DNA of 64,000 nt from Bacteroidales bacterium (GTDB taxonomy: Bacteria > Bacteroidota > Bacteroidia > Bacteroidales > UBA932): positions 62,001 through 126,000 of the forward strand of contig JAFRPW010000013.1 of the NCBI GenBank assembly GCA_017428945.1. The letters run 5' to 3'. This document shows positions 7,141-14,734 of the stretch, piece by piece; the first letter of the stretch is position 1, and every line of letters starts with the position of its first letter. Made by a program: the position numbers and the translations under genes. A model generated the notes under the pieces. That model was not told where the DNA came from, ran no database searches, and saw only the letters and a program-made list of their open reading frames with translations.

Positions 7141-7451
7141 TGAACGTGCCGCCCTCATACCTTCTGAGGACGGAGGACCAGATAAACGCTTTCCGCAGTC
7201 ACTACGGCCCCGTAATAGAGAAGGCCGGCCCGGAAATCGCCAAATGGTTCAACGCCCTTCCGCTCTTCCAGTGGGTTCCTTACCAACCTCCCGGAGATGC
7301 AGCGATATATACGGGCCTTCTGTGCACCTTATATATAGAAGGTAAGATAAACATCACATTCAGCAAGGATATGGCCTATATCCAGCGCGGAGTCATCAAG
7401 GACGATGAATACCAGGACTGGGCCAGAGAACACTTCAGGAAGCCGCGTTAG
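7140..7451 (+). CDS. Hypothetical phage protein (103 aa) coupled to the primase
   Basis: An ORF read from ATG 7140, which overlaps the primase stop as TGATG; a GTG at 7134 would add two residues. It encodes a small globular-looking protein with several tryptophans and tyrosines and a basic C-terminus. There is no motif, signal peptide or membrane segment. It is the last gene of the replication operon, directly followed by a strong terminator. A replication accessory role is only suggested by position. Confidence 0.6.
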   Translation: MNVPPSYLLRTEDQINAFRSHYGPVIEKAGPEIAKWFNALPLFQWVPYQPPGDAAIYTGLLCTLYIEGKINITFSKDMAYIQRGVIKDDEYQDWAREHFRKPR

Positions 7452-7454
7452 CAT

Positions 7455-7503
7455 GCCGTCCCGATGCCGGTCGCAAGACCAGTGGCATCGGGATTCGGCT
7501 TTT
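7455..7503 (+). terminator. Strong terminator ending the replication operon
   Basis: TCCCGATGCC (7459-7468) pairs perfectly with GGCATCGGGA (7484-7493). Within the loop, GGTC and GACC (7469-7472, 7477-7480) close a GCAA tetraloop. The outer GCCG (7455-7458) can pair with CGGC (7496-7499), and TTTT follows (7500-7503). It lies just after the stop at 7451. Confidence 0.8.
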
Positions 7504-7981
7504 ACCATATCCATATCCATAAACAACAGTCAATCCAAAATCCCCCGGACCCCCTAATCAAAAGGGGCCCTGCGGGCTCCCATTTCCGCTTGAAAAGGAA
7601 GAGAGCTGGCCGATTTTACGGAAATCCGGCCGAAAAATTTTTCATCCGCCAAAAGATAGGCCTATTTCGCGACTACCTTAACTACCACCAGCTACCACCC
7701 TATAAATCAAGTAGTTAGGCGGTAGTTTTGTGGTAGTTTTTTTCTACAAAAAAACTACCGCGCACTACCTTTCTTCCAGGTAGCGAGAAAAAAACTACCA
7801 CAACTACCAGCGGTAGTAAGTTAATTCGCTGATAATCAGCGCGGTAGTTTGGTAGCTGATGGTAGCACGGAAATATACGTACCTGTTTGGAGAAAAATTT
7901 TTTCGACTGGCGCCGAAGATTGAGCAAAAACGTGGCGCAAGCTATTGTTTTTCTGCGAAATTGTTTGTAAATTAGAGGGTT
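7504..7981. other. Noncoding region between replication and head genes
   Basis: No convincing gene. Bases 7608-7631 form a near-perfect hairpin (GGCCGATTT with AAATCCGGCC, one bulge), followed after a few A by a T5 run at 7637-7641. The CTACC/GGTAG array occupies 7673-7865. The last 100 bp are A/T-rich and probably include the promoter of the gene at 7982. Replication origin, regulatory region or both are possible. Confidence 0.6.
7672..7865. repeat. Array of 14 CTACC/GGTAG motifs (candidate iterons or operators)
   Basis: CTACC or its complement GGTAG occurs 14 times in 193 bp, ten times as ACTACC/GGTAGT. In plus orientation it starts at 7673, 7682, 7692, 7755, 7765, 7795 and 7804; in inverted orientation at 7721, 7732, 7779, 7812, 7843, 7851 and 7861. 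The copies are irregularly spaced and lie in both orientations, unlike a CRISPR. Dense short sites between the replication and late modules fit a phage origin or multi-site regulator binding. Confidence 0.7.
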
Positions 7982-8545
7982 ATGCCACAAAATTCAAACG
8001 CTCAAAGCTTCGTCCGCTGCTGTGTAGCCATCTACATAGACAACGGCTTCGCCCTGGATTACCTGCGATATCTTTTCCCCCAGGATAAGGACACAGGGCA
8101 CTATCAGGTCTCCAGTGCGGGCATCGTCGGAGGATTCGCCACATACCTGGCGCAGCCTTCCATCATGCCGGTGACGCTCTCTGAAGAGAAGGGGAAGACC
8201 GTCTGCATCCTAGACCTGCCGGCCGTGGACGGTCTTCCCAGGAACCAGTGGATGCAGTACAGCCGCACGGACATGGTCCGGATCAATCATGTCCTGGCCG
8301 ACTGCTTCGATCTGGACTTCTATCGGTATTACCTGAAGGGCATCCAGTACGGATATGAGAAGAAGGATATCGTGGAGACCTACGTAATATCCAGGAACCT
8401 GGTCACCGGCGAGCCCTTCGACACCCTCCACAAGCGAGTCTTCCGCCGCGAGATGGATATCATGAAGCAGAAGGTGGACCAGCTGAAGCGGAAGGCCAAA
8501 TACTTCTTTGACGAATCAGACACCAATCCCATAAAGCCCCAATGA
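7982..8545 (+). CDS. Hypothetical phage protein (187 aa), first gene after the motif array
   Basis: A 187-residue ORF starting at ATG 7982 after an A/T-rich leader. The body looks mixed alpha/beta; the last 40 residues are basic and helical (KQKVDQLKRKAKYFF). No signal peptide, membrane segment or family motif is recognised. It overlaps the next gene through ATGA (8542-8545). Its place immediately downstream of the CTACC array makes it a candidate for a product controlled by, or binding to, that array, but nothing in the sequence proves DNA binding. Confidence 0.6.
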   Translation: MPQNSNAQSFVRCCVAIYIDNGFALDYLRYLFPQDKDTGHYQVSSAGIVGGFATYLAQPSIMPVTLSEEKGKTVCILDLPAVDGLPRNQWMQYSRTDMVRINHVLADCFDLDFYRYYLKGIQYGYEKKDIVETYVISRNLVTGEPFDTLHKRVFRREMDIMKQKVDQLKRKAKYFFDESDTNPIKPQ

Positions 8546-8886
8546 AACACGTCATCACCGGGATACAGGTCAAACTGGTATCCCCGCTGACCGGCCAGGA
8601 TGCCGCCATCAGCTTACCCATCATACCAGGAACCGGATCGTTCACCTCCAAGACATCCAACGACGGTCTCACGGAAGAGCTCACCGTGACCGCCAGGATC
8701 CAGAGCGGATATCCGGCCGACGCCAGATACCTGGCCGACCAGAAGCTCGTGACGGTGAGTTATTCCGACGACGAAGCCGGCAGCATCAAGTCCGTGAGCT
8801 TCGGATCCCTGGAGATCCCGGCCCGCTTCACACTGGAAGACAGCGAGACAATGACCATCAAGTGCGTCTACAAGCGCGTTTTGTAG
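8542..8886 (+). CDS. Hypothetical phage protein (114 aa)
   Basis: A 114-residue ORF coupled to the previous gene by ATGA. It is beta-rich, with many Ser/Thr and alternating hydrophobic residues, resembling small virion or head-completion proteins, but no family is recognised. It ends five bases before the first GTCCTTTC-type promoter, so it is probably the last gene of the unit that starts at 7982. Confidence 0.55.
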   Translation: MKHVITGIQVKLVSPLTGQDAAISLPIIPGTGSFTSKTSNDGLTEELTVTARIQSGYPADARYLADQKLVTVSYSDDEAGSIKSVSFGSLEIPARFTLEDSETMTIKCVYKRVL

Positions 8887-8889
8887 GCT

Positions 8890-8923
8890 GTCCTTTCGCG
8901 CGCACGCTGTTTTCATACCTTTG
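8890..8923 (+). promoter_or_regulatory. Phage late promoter copy 1 (before the S49 protease gene)
   Basis: GTCCTTTC (8890-8897), then 18 nt, then TACCTTTG (8916-8923). The second box fits the Bacteroidota -7 element TAnnTTTG. The first replaces the host -33 TTG. The same pair with the same spacing occurs at 16760, 21033 and 26280. The start codon at 8947 lies about 17 nt after the predicted transcription start. Confidence 0.75.
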
Positions 8924-8946
8924 CATTAAACGTTTTGCAAAGGCTC

Positions 8947-9828
8947 ATGAAGAAAAACTATGTCAACAACCGGGTACTTGCCAGCGAGATCCTTCGCGGC
9001 AAGTGGTTGATTGATGACAGGGCTGCGACCAAGATGCTGGACGCGGCACAGTCATTCCTTCGCCGCGAAACCATCAACGGAGACCATACCGAGCCCATCC
9101 GTCTGGCTTTTGTAGCCATGGACGGTCAGGAATATATGGCCTCCAACGACGAAGACGCCAACCTTACCCAGCCCTGCGTCCTGGTAGTACCGGTCCAGGG
9201 AACCCTTACCCAGTACGATAACTGCTTCGGCACTGCCACAATGGAGATCGTCTCCATCCTGGAGGAATACCGCTCCGATGAGAACGTCATCGGCTTCATC
9301 CTGGATATCAACTCCCCTGGCGGAGCCGTGAACGCTGTAATGCCCCTGGTGAACGAGATCAAGAAGATCCAGGCCGACGGAAAGCCCATCATCGCTCACT
9401 GCGACTTTGCAGCTTCCGCCGCTTACTGGATTGCATCCCAGACGGACGCCATCATTATGGATAACATCCTGAGTGAAGTGGGATCCATCGGTGTATGTGC
9501 CACTCTCATAGACGACCGCGAGAACAAAGCCACCGGCGAGAGACACCTTACCATCTACGCGCCTCAGTCCACGGACAAGAACAAGGCTTACCGCGATGCC
9601 CTGGACGGAGACTTTGCCACAATGGAGAAGGAACTCTCAGACGTGGCCGTAGTCTTCCAGGATTCCGTCAAGGCGGGACGTCCCAAGCTCAAGGCTGATG
9701 CCGAAGGCGTGCTCTCCGGAGCTGTCTTTGCCACGGCCAAGGCAATAGAACTGAATATGGCAGACTCTATGGGAGACCTGGCCAGCTGCGTCGAAATTGT
9801 GTGCGTAAGAGCCTCAAAGATAGAGTAA
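8947..9828 (+). CDS. S49-family (SppA-like) prohead protease
   Basis: A 293-residue protein read from ATG 8947; a TTG at 8935 in the same frame is too near the promoter. SppA/ClpP-like features: the oxyanion segment INSPGGAV near residue 121, then AHCDFAASAAYWIAS with the expected nucleophile Ser157, then EVGSIGV. No N-terminal membrane segment is seen, which fits a phage maturation protease rather than a host signal-peptide peptidase. It directly precedes the major capsid gene, the usual arrangement, and would cleave scaffold or capsid N-termini during head maturation. Confidence 0.85.
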   Translation: MKKNYVNNRVLASEILRGKWLIDDRAATKMLDAAQSFLRRETINGDHTEPIRLAFVAMDGQEYMASNDEDANLTQPCVLVVPVQGTLTQYDNCFGTATMEIVSILEEYRSDENVIGFILDINSPGGAVNAVMPLVNEIKKIQADGKPIIAHCDFAASAAYWIASQTDAIIMDNILSEVGSIGVCATLIDDRENKATGERHLTIYAPQSTDKNKAYRDALDGDFATMEKELSDVAVVFQDSVKAGRPKLKADAEGVLSGAVFATAKAIELNMADSMGDLASCVEIVCVRASKIE

Positions 9829-9863
9829 ACATCAAATCCATAAACATTTAACCCAACCCTATT

Positions 9864-11366
9864 ATGAAAATTGCACGTATTCTGTCCATCATGGCAGCTG
9901 CAATCGGACTCAAGGAACTGGCCGTGAAGGACGGTGCCCTGGAGCTCTCCGAGGAACAGCGCGCCAAACTGGAAGGCATCTATGGTGCCGAATTCATGAA
10001 GAAGGTTGATGCTGCTGTAGCGGACGATAAGAGCGCCGCCGAGCTACTCCAGTCCCTAGCCGACGAAAACAAGGCGAAGGATAAGACCATCGCCCAGCTT
10101 CAGGCCAGCATCGCCAAGCTCTCCGAAGAGCCCGAACCCAAGCCTCAGGCCCAGGCCGTCCAGGCCGCCGGCACCAAGGCCCCCAAGACGTTCCAGCTCA
10201 ATGCCGGCGCAGCTCACAACATCATTGCCGCCAAGGCTCTCTCCGAGGGACTGGGCGTAGCGATGGCAGCTGTGTCCACCGGTGCTACCGGGACCATCAA
10301 CACCTCCGACCTCGTCACTGAGTTTGGCGCTGTGATGCCCGCCAACACCCGCATCGAAATCCTGGCCAAGAGGATCTACAACGGCTTCGAGGACTCCAAG
10401 TACTTCCGTAAGATCACGTCCAACACGAACTACAAGGCCACCTCCGCCCTGATGACTGAGGTCTCCCAGCAGTTCACTCCGGCGTGGACGCCTAAAGGCG
10501 GCGTGAAGTTCACCCCCCTTGAGATCGTCTACCGCCGTCACAAGATCAACGCCGAGTTTATCGCAGCCGACATCCTTGAGAGCTGGCTACAGTACCTGTA
10601 TGAGCAGGGTAAGACTCCGGCCGAGATGCCTATCATCAAGTACATCATCGAAAACCACCTGCTTCCCAAGGTGACCGACGACATCGTCCTCTCGATGATC
10701 GCCAAGGGTAAGTTCGTGGACCACAATGATGGCTCCGTCGAAGACGGTGACGAAGGCTCCGCCGCCGTTGACTCCATGGACGGTATCGAAACCATCCTGG
10801 TTGAAGGTAAGAAGACCACCGGCTGCAACATGAACTTCTTCAAGAACGCCGTGGACTACACCACCCTCACCGCCGCCCAGCTGCTCGCTTACGTGAACAG
10901 CTTCGTGGACGCCATCTCCCCGCTGTTCGCACGTATCTTCAACGTGTACTGCTCCCCTGAGTTCCTGACCGCTTACCAGCGTGCAGACTTTGAGGTCAAC
11001 GGCAAGTACACCGCTTCCGAGAACGACGGCAAGATCCGCTTCAGCCGCTTCAGCCTGGTTGCGCTCCAGTCTATGTACGGCTCCAAGATCATCTTCGCCA
11101 CTCCCGCGGAGAACATGGTGATGCTGGTTGACTACGCCAAGGCCGAGTCCTGCATCAACGACATCCAGGTCCAGAACTACAAGGTAAAGGTCTTCGGTGA
11201 GTACTCACTGTCCACCGGCTTCCTTGTGGCAGAGGCCGTCTACGCAGCCGTTCCGGACGACTACGAGCCCACCGTAGCCGACGATCCTATTGAAGCTTCC
11301 GACGCCTGGGAGCACGGTTCCTCCCCAAACTCTGGCGGGGAAGAGGGAAATGGAGATCACCTGTAG
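9864..11366 (+). CDS. Major capsid protein with N-terminal scaffold-like region
   Basis: A 500-residue protein. Residues 1-110 are helical, charged and rich in Ala, Glu and Lys with a Pro/Ala linker (EPEPKPQAQAVQA), as expected of a scaffold or delta domain removed by the protease encoded just upstream. Residues ~115-480 look like an HK97-type shell protein: an N-terminal arm, a long central domain with a loop rich in Asp/Gly, and a C-terminal segment. The codon use is strongly biased towards preferred codons, consistent with high expression. The gene lies 35 bp after the protease. The assignment rests on context, size and composition. Confidence 0.8.
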   Translation: MKIARILSIMAAAIGLKELAVKDGALELSEEQRAKLEGIYGAEFMKKVDAAVADDKSAAELLQSLADENKAKDKTIAQLQASIAKLSEEPEPKPQAQAVQAAGTKAPKTFQLNAGAAHNIIAAKALSEGLGVAMAAVSTGATGTINTSDLVTEFGAVMPANTRIEILAKRIYNGFEDSKYFRKITSNTNYKATSALMTEVSQQFTPAWTPKGGVKFTPLEIVYRRHKINAEFIAADILESWLQYLYEQGKTPAEMPIIKYIIENHLLPKVTDDIVLSMIAKGKFVDHNDGSVEDGDEGSAAVDSMDGIETILVEGKKTTGCNMNFFKNAVDYTTLTAAQLLAYVNSFVDAISPLFARIFNVYCSPEFLTAYQRADFEVNGKYTASENDGKIRFSRFSLVALQSMYGSKIIFATPAENMVMLVDYAKAESCINDIQVQNYKVKVFGEYSLSTGFLVAEAVYAAVPDDYEPTVADDPIEASDAWEHGSSPNSGGEEGNGDHL

Positions 11367-11389
11367 ACTGGAACCACATTGACTAATCG

Positions 11390-11415
11390 GGGCCGAACCT
11401 CTTCCCGGCCCCTTA
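11390..11415 (+). terminator. Attenuating hairpin after the capsid gene
   Basis: GGGGCCG (11390-11396) pairs with CGGCCCC (11407-11413), with a 10-nt loop and only TTA after it. It is probably a partial terminator or mRNA 3' stabiliser for the capsid transcript, since the following gene starts 16 bp later with no promoter seen. Confidence 0.5.
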
Positions 11416-11431
11416 AAAACCAGAAAAGATT

Positions 11432-11974
11432 ATGTCATACACTCAAGTATCCATCCCTAAGACACCCGGCGGCGGAGCTGCCGTGGCAAAGAAAGACCGC
11501 ATCAGCATCTTTGACGTGGACACCGTAGCCACCGACGTAACGCGTGACTTCGGCAACACCACCACTGCCGGTCCGCTCACCCTGGACACCGGCGCAAAGG
11601 GTATCACCATCCAGGTATCCCGCGCCTCCGTAGCCTGTGGCTATGAGCAGTCCGGAGACGTTGACGCAAAGGTCTTCGCAGACAAGGTGGAGTTTGACTA
11701 TCCCGGTGACTCCGTGGCGCTGAACAACTTCATTGAGGCTTATGCCAACAAGGGAGTTATCATCATCGTGGAGAGCTGCGACGGTCCCACCAAGCTCTAC
11801 GGCCGTAAGTGCAATCCTATGTTCCTCCAGGCCGAACCCACCGACAGTAAGGACGGTCTCCGTACCCACCTTACCTTCAACCAGGAAATGGGTGACGCTT
11901 TCGTACCCCGCGTCTACACCGGTGCAATTCCGGAAGTGGCAGCGGACGCATCCGTAAGCGCCGGCGCTGAGTAA
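11432..11974 (+). CDS. Virion protein, paralogue of the protein at 27477
   Basis: A 180-residue protein starting SYTQVSIPKTPGGGAAV. It is a clear paralogue of the protein encoded at 27477 (SIPKSPGAGAAV, then CGYEQSGDVDAKVFADK and VIIIV-SCDG-TK-YGR-CNP in both). The genes are 68/70 identical at DNA level over 11636-11705 and 27681-27750, so duplication or gene conversion is recent. The beta-rich sequence and position after the capsid gene suggest a structural protein (decoration, neck or tail-tube type). The stop overlaps the next ATG by one base (TAATG). Confidence 0.7.
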   Translation: MSYTQVSIPKTPGGGAAVAKKDRISIFDVDTVATDVTRDFGNTTTAGPLTLDTGAKGITIQVSRASVACGYEQSGDVDAKVFADKVEFDYPGDSVALNNFIEAYANKGVIIIVESCDGPTKLYGRKCNPMFLQAEPTDSKDGLRTHLTFNQEMGDAFVPRVYTGAIPEVAADASVSAGAE

Positions 11975-12558
11975 TGGCCGAAGAAACGACCGTACCCGTA
12001 GTGGTTCTGTCCTACGCAGGGACAGAGCCACTTTTGCGGGCCCTCTGGGAGAAAAACTTCTCAGGAGCGTTCAAGATAGTGACCGTCCCTGAGAAGTACA
12101 GTCTCCTGGACGTGCTGGCCGGCATCCTGGCGGATCCGGACATCGCGGAAGACTTTGTACTAGCCCAGGCCAATGTAGTTCCCCTGGTTCAAATGTCGCT
12201 GGAAACACTCAGGATCCCGGCGGTATATGTGAGCGCTGAAGGCATCCCGCAGTACAGCAGCCATGTACCCACCCGCCTGAGCAAAGAGCGCCTGACAGAC
12301 GCTCTCTCCAAGCTGGCCAAAGAATCAGACTTCAACGCGGAGAAGGTCATCAAGGAATCCACCATCCAGGACGTCCGGCCGATAGAAGTCTCACACTCAT
12401 TCGGTAACTACATCATACGCGTTTTCTCCGGAACTCCCTGTCACCATAAGGTGATAGAGGGACTGCTCAGACGCCGTTTCATCGGGACAACGCTTATAGG
12501 CTGGCAGGCCATTGAAGGCGAGCTCCAGTCATTCTTAAAGTCAAAGACACATGAATGA
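11974..12558 (+). CDS. Hypothetical head-module protein (194 aa)
   Basis: A 194-residue alpha/beta-looking protein whose ATG overlaps the previous stop. It contains alternating hydrophobic strands (VPVVVLSYAG, FKIVTVPEKY, VLAQANVVPL) and helices, somewhat like a nucleotide-binding or glycosyltransferase-like fold, but no diagnostic motif. It overlaps the next gene by 8 bp. Position suggests head assembly or completion. Function is not recognised. Confidence 0.6.
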   Translation: MAEETTVPVVVLSYAGTEPLLRALWEKNFSGAFKIVTVPEKYSLLDVLAGILADPDIAEDFVLAQANVVPLVQMSLETLRIPAVYVSAEGIPQYSSHVPTRLSKERLTDALSKLAKESDFNAEKVIKESTIQDVRPIEVSHSFGNYIIRVFSGTPCHHKVIEGLLRRRFIGTTLIGWQAIEGELQSFLKSKTHE

Positions 12559-13237
12559 TGTAACCCGCTGGCTGTATGACGGAGCCGAGGTCCGTGAAGG
12601 GCTTCGGCTTTTGTCACTATATGCACCCAATCCATACCTGGAGCGTATAGTAACAGCCAACCCGGGACTATATGGAAAGTTCCTGAAGAAAGCCATGGAG
12701 CCCTATGCGGATTCCATCCAGGCACAGGCCCCGCTGCAGGCGCAGGCCCCATCCGGATACCGCTTCCGCGAAGAATGGCCATTCCTGGCCGAACCGGACT
12801 GCCCGATGGAACTGAAGATCCTTGCCAACGACAAAATCACCGCCTACCACAAGACGCTGGAACTGCACCAGAAACTCTTTTCCTGCACCACCCTGGAAGA
12901 CTGTTTTGACACCGCAAAAAATCTTCTGAAAAATTTCCAGCAAAACCGGCTAATCACAGCCGAATTTACGTTTTACCGGGAAAGCGGGAAAGTGCTGGGA
13001 AAACACCCTGTTTTCCAACTTACCAAGCAGTTTGACGGATACCGCAAAATGAGCGTCGTAGCCCTGGTCAGGGAGCGGGAAAACCTCAAGGGCGCCATCT
13101 GGCGCGCAGAGTCGGAGATACGCCGCGGGGACCGTCCTCACCTCAAGGAAAGCCGCCTGGAAAGAATCGCCCAGAAGCGTCAGCAGCTGGAAGTGGTGGA
13201 AAGGATGATCCAGGAATCTGATAAACCGGCCAAATAA
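12551..13237 (+). CDS. Hypothetical head-module protein (228 aa)
   Basis: A 228-residue protein, mostly helical, with a Gln/Ala/Pro stretch around residues 57-67 (QAQAPLQAQAPSG) and a basic, coiled C-terminal region (residues ~175-225). It overlaps its neighbours at both ends (8 bp upstream, 1 bp downstream), typical of a tightly coupled phage operon. No motif is recognised. It lies between virion genes and the PLD-like gene. Confidence 0.6.
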   Translation: MNDVTRWLYDGAEVREGLRLLSLYAPNPYLERIVTANPGLYGKFLKKAMEPYADSIQAQAPLQAQAPSGYRFREEWPFLAEPDCPMELKILANDKITAYHKTLELHQKLFSCTTLEDCFDTAKNLLKNFQQNRLITAEFTFYRESGKVLGKHPVFQLTKQFDGYRKMSVVALVRERENLKGAIWRAESEIRRGDRPHLKESRLERIAQKRQQLEVVERMIQESDKPAK

Positions 13238-13890
13238 TGGGACTCTTCTCACTGGAGGAAGCTGCCGGCGCACAGCCGGCAATGCCGCAACGTCAGGACG
13301 GGACTACAGCCGCAAAGGTTGAAGTCTTTGAGTCAATGCACGCGGAGCGCGTGGCCAATGTCAAGAAACATATTTCCCGGCCACCGGCCGCCGGTGAAAT
13401 GGTCTTCATCTGGACTACAGCCCAGTTCAATACGATGAGTCTCATCATCTGGCTCATCGAGCAGCTGGGAAACATAGATGAGATTTACGTTTCCACGTAC
13501 TCCATCTCAAACATCTGCGTGAAGACGCTTTTGAAATGGCTGGATGCCGGCAAGATCGGACACATCTACCTCTACCTGAGCGACTACGTCCCAAAGATGA
13601 GTCCCAAGAAATACGACGCCCTTCTAGCAGAGGTCTCAGCCCGGCCGGGAAAGATACAAATCGGCCTGGGATTCAATCACAGCAAGATAACACTTGCATC
13701 CATCGGAGACAACCGGATAGTGATAACCGGCTCCGGAAACTTTGCCGAGAACTCCGGCAATGAACAATACACAATCTGTAACAATCCGGAAATCTATGAA
13801 TTCTATAAAGCCTGCATTACTGAAGATCACCCCATCCGATACCGAATTGACAGAGCTGCAGAAGCTGGGGGAGCTCCGCTGGAGCACTGA
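13237..13890 (+). CDS. PLD-superfamily-like protein with one HKD motif
   Basis: A 217-residue protein. Residues 148-176 read HSKITLASIGDN then GSGNFAENSGNE, matching the phospholipase D HxK(x)4(D)(x)6GSxN pattern (H148, K150, G165-N168). Only one such motif is present, as in Nuc-type or BfiI-type proteins that dimerise to form the active site. The rest is alpha/beta (VFIWTTAQFN, IYLYLSDYV). It could be a nuclease or phosphodiesterase, perhaps linked to packaging since terminase genes follow. It overlaps the next gene by about 95 bp. Confidence 0.65.
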   Translation: MGLFSLEEAAGAQPAMPQRQDGTTAAKVEVFESMHAERVANVKKHISRPPAAGEMVFIWTTAQFNTMSLIIWLIEQLGNIDEIYVSTYSISNICVKTLLKWLDAGKIGHIYLYLSDYVPKMSPKKYDALLAEVSARPGKIQIGLGFNHSKITLASIGDNRIVITGSGNFAENSGNEQYTICNNPEIYEFYKACITEDHPIRYRIDRAAEAGGAPLEH

Positions 13891-14734
13891 CAAGATAGCA
13901 ACCTTCTTTGGATGGGATGTAGCAGCCCTGGAAGCAGAGATGCGAGATCCTTCCAGCAAGGTCCGTAACGCCATCCTCAAAGGAGAGCTCCAGGCCACCT
14001 TTGCCATAGAGTCCAAACTGATGGCCGACGCCAAGGCTGGAAACCAGACATCTGCCAAGGCATTTTCCGACCTGGTACGTGACCGGTCATTCCAGCTTAC
14101 CAAACTGGACCTCTTCGGAGGTGCCGAGGATCCGGCGCTCTTTGAACGCGTGCAGCAGTTCCTGGAAACCGGCAATTCCAACAAGCTCTCTTCCGAAGAG
14201 CAGCTTTACCTGGAAGCCCTGCAGCTCACCTACTCATTTCTGGTCCGGTTTGGAGACCGCAAGACAATGCGCGTCCTCACAAAGACATTCGGCCTGTCTT
14301 ACGAAGTCTCCAAGAATATGATGACGGAATCCATCGAGCTCTTCAACGCCGGCCGGCGCAATACCCGTCAGGCGATGCGGTATCATATCGCAGAGAGCTA
14401 CGATACAATTTACCACGCAATCATAGAAACAGCCAAGACGCCGCAGGATCTGGCCATTGCAGCCGGCATCCTGGACAAGAAAGCCAAGCTACTGCAGCTG
14501 GACCAGCCGGAGGAAGATGCCGCGAAACCGGAGCTCTACCCGCGTAAGTTCATCATCTCTTCCCTCACTCCGGAAGCCATCGGTCTACCTGCCGTCAACC
14601 GTGACGAGCTGGCCTCCCAAATTAAGGAACTAGGCCTGGAGGAAGCTGAGATGGAACGCCTGGAGAGAGAGGCCGGTGTGAAAGACTTTGACATCATTAA
14701 AGCCCTGGACCATGCCGACACGGAGGAAAGTTAA
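13796..14734 (+). CDS. Terminase small subunit-like DNA-binding protein
   Basis: Read from ATG 13796 (312 aa); in-frame ATG 13760 and TTG 13742 are alternatives, and all overlap the PLD-like gene. An early helix-turn-helix-like segment (KIATFFGWDVAALEAEMRD) followed by helices with KAGNQTSAKAFSDLVRD is typical of terminase small subunits. The remaining ~200 residues are helical and end in an acidic coil (EEAEMERLERE). It would recognise phage DNA and load the large subunit encoded next. The protein is longer than usual small subunits, so an extra packaging function is possible. Confidence 0.65.
   Translation: MNSIKPALLKITPSDTELTELQKLGELRWSTDKIATFFGWDVAALEAEMRDPSSKVRNAILKGELQATFAIESKLMADAKAGNQTSAKAFSDLVRDRSFQLTKLDLFGGAEDPALFERVQQFLETGNSNKLSSEEQLYLEALQLTYSFLVRFGDRKTMRVLTKTFGLSYEVSKNMMTESIELFNAGRRNTRQAMRYHIAESYDTIYHAIIETAKTPQDLAIAAGILDKKAKLLQLDQPEEDAAKPELYPRKFIISSLTPEAIGLPAVNRDELASQIKELGLEEAEMERLEREAGVKDFDIIKALDHADTEES

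Noticed and set aside
7464-7718. 84-aa plus-strand ORF after the replication operon
   Set aside because: It starts inside the terminator and ends inside the CTACC array; there is no ribosome site and the composition is not protein-like.
7672-7865. CTACC array as a CRISPR
   Set aside because: Repeats are only 5-6 bp, irregularly spaced, in both orientations, with no spacers of constant length and no cas genes.
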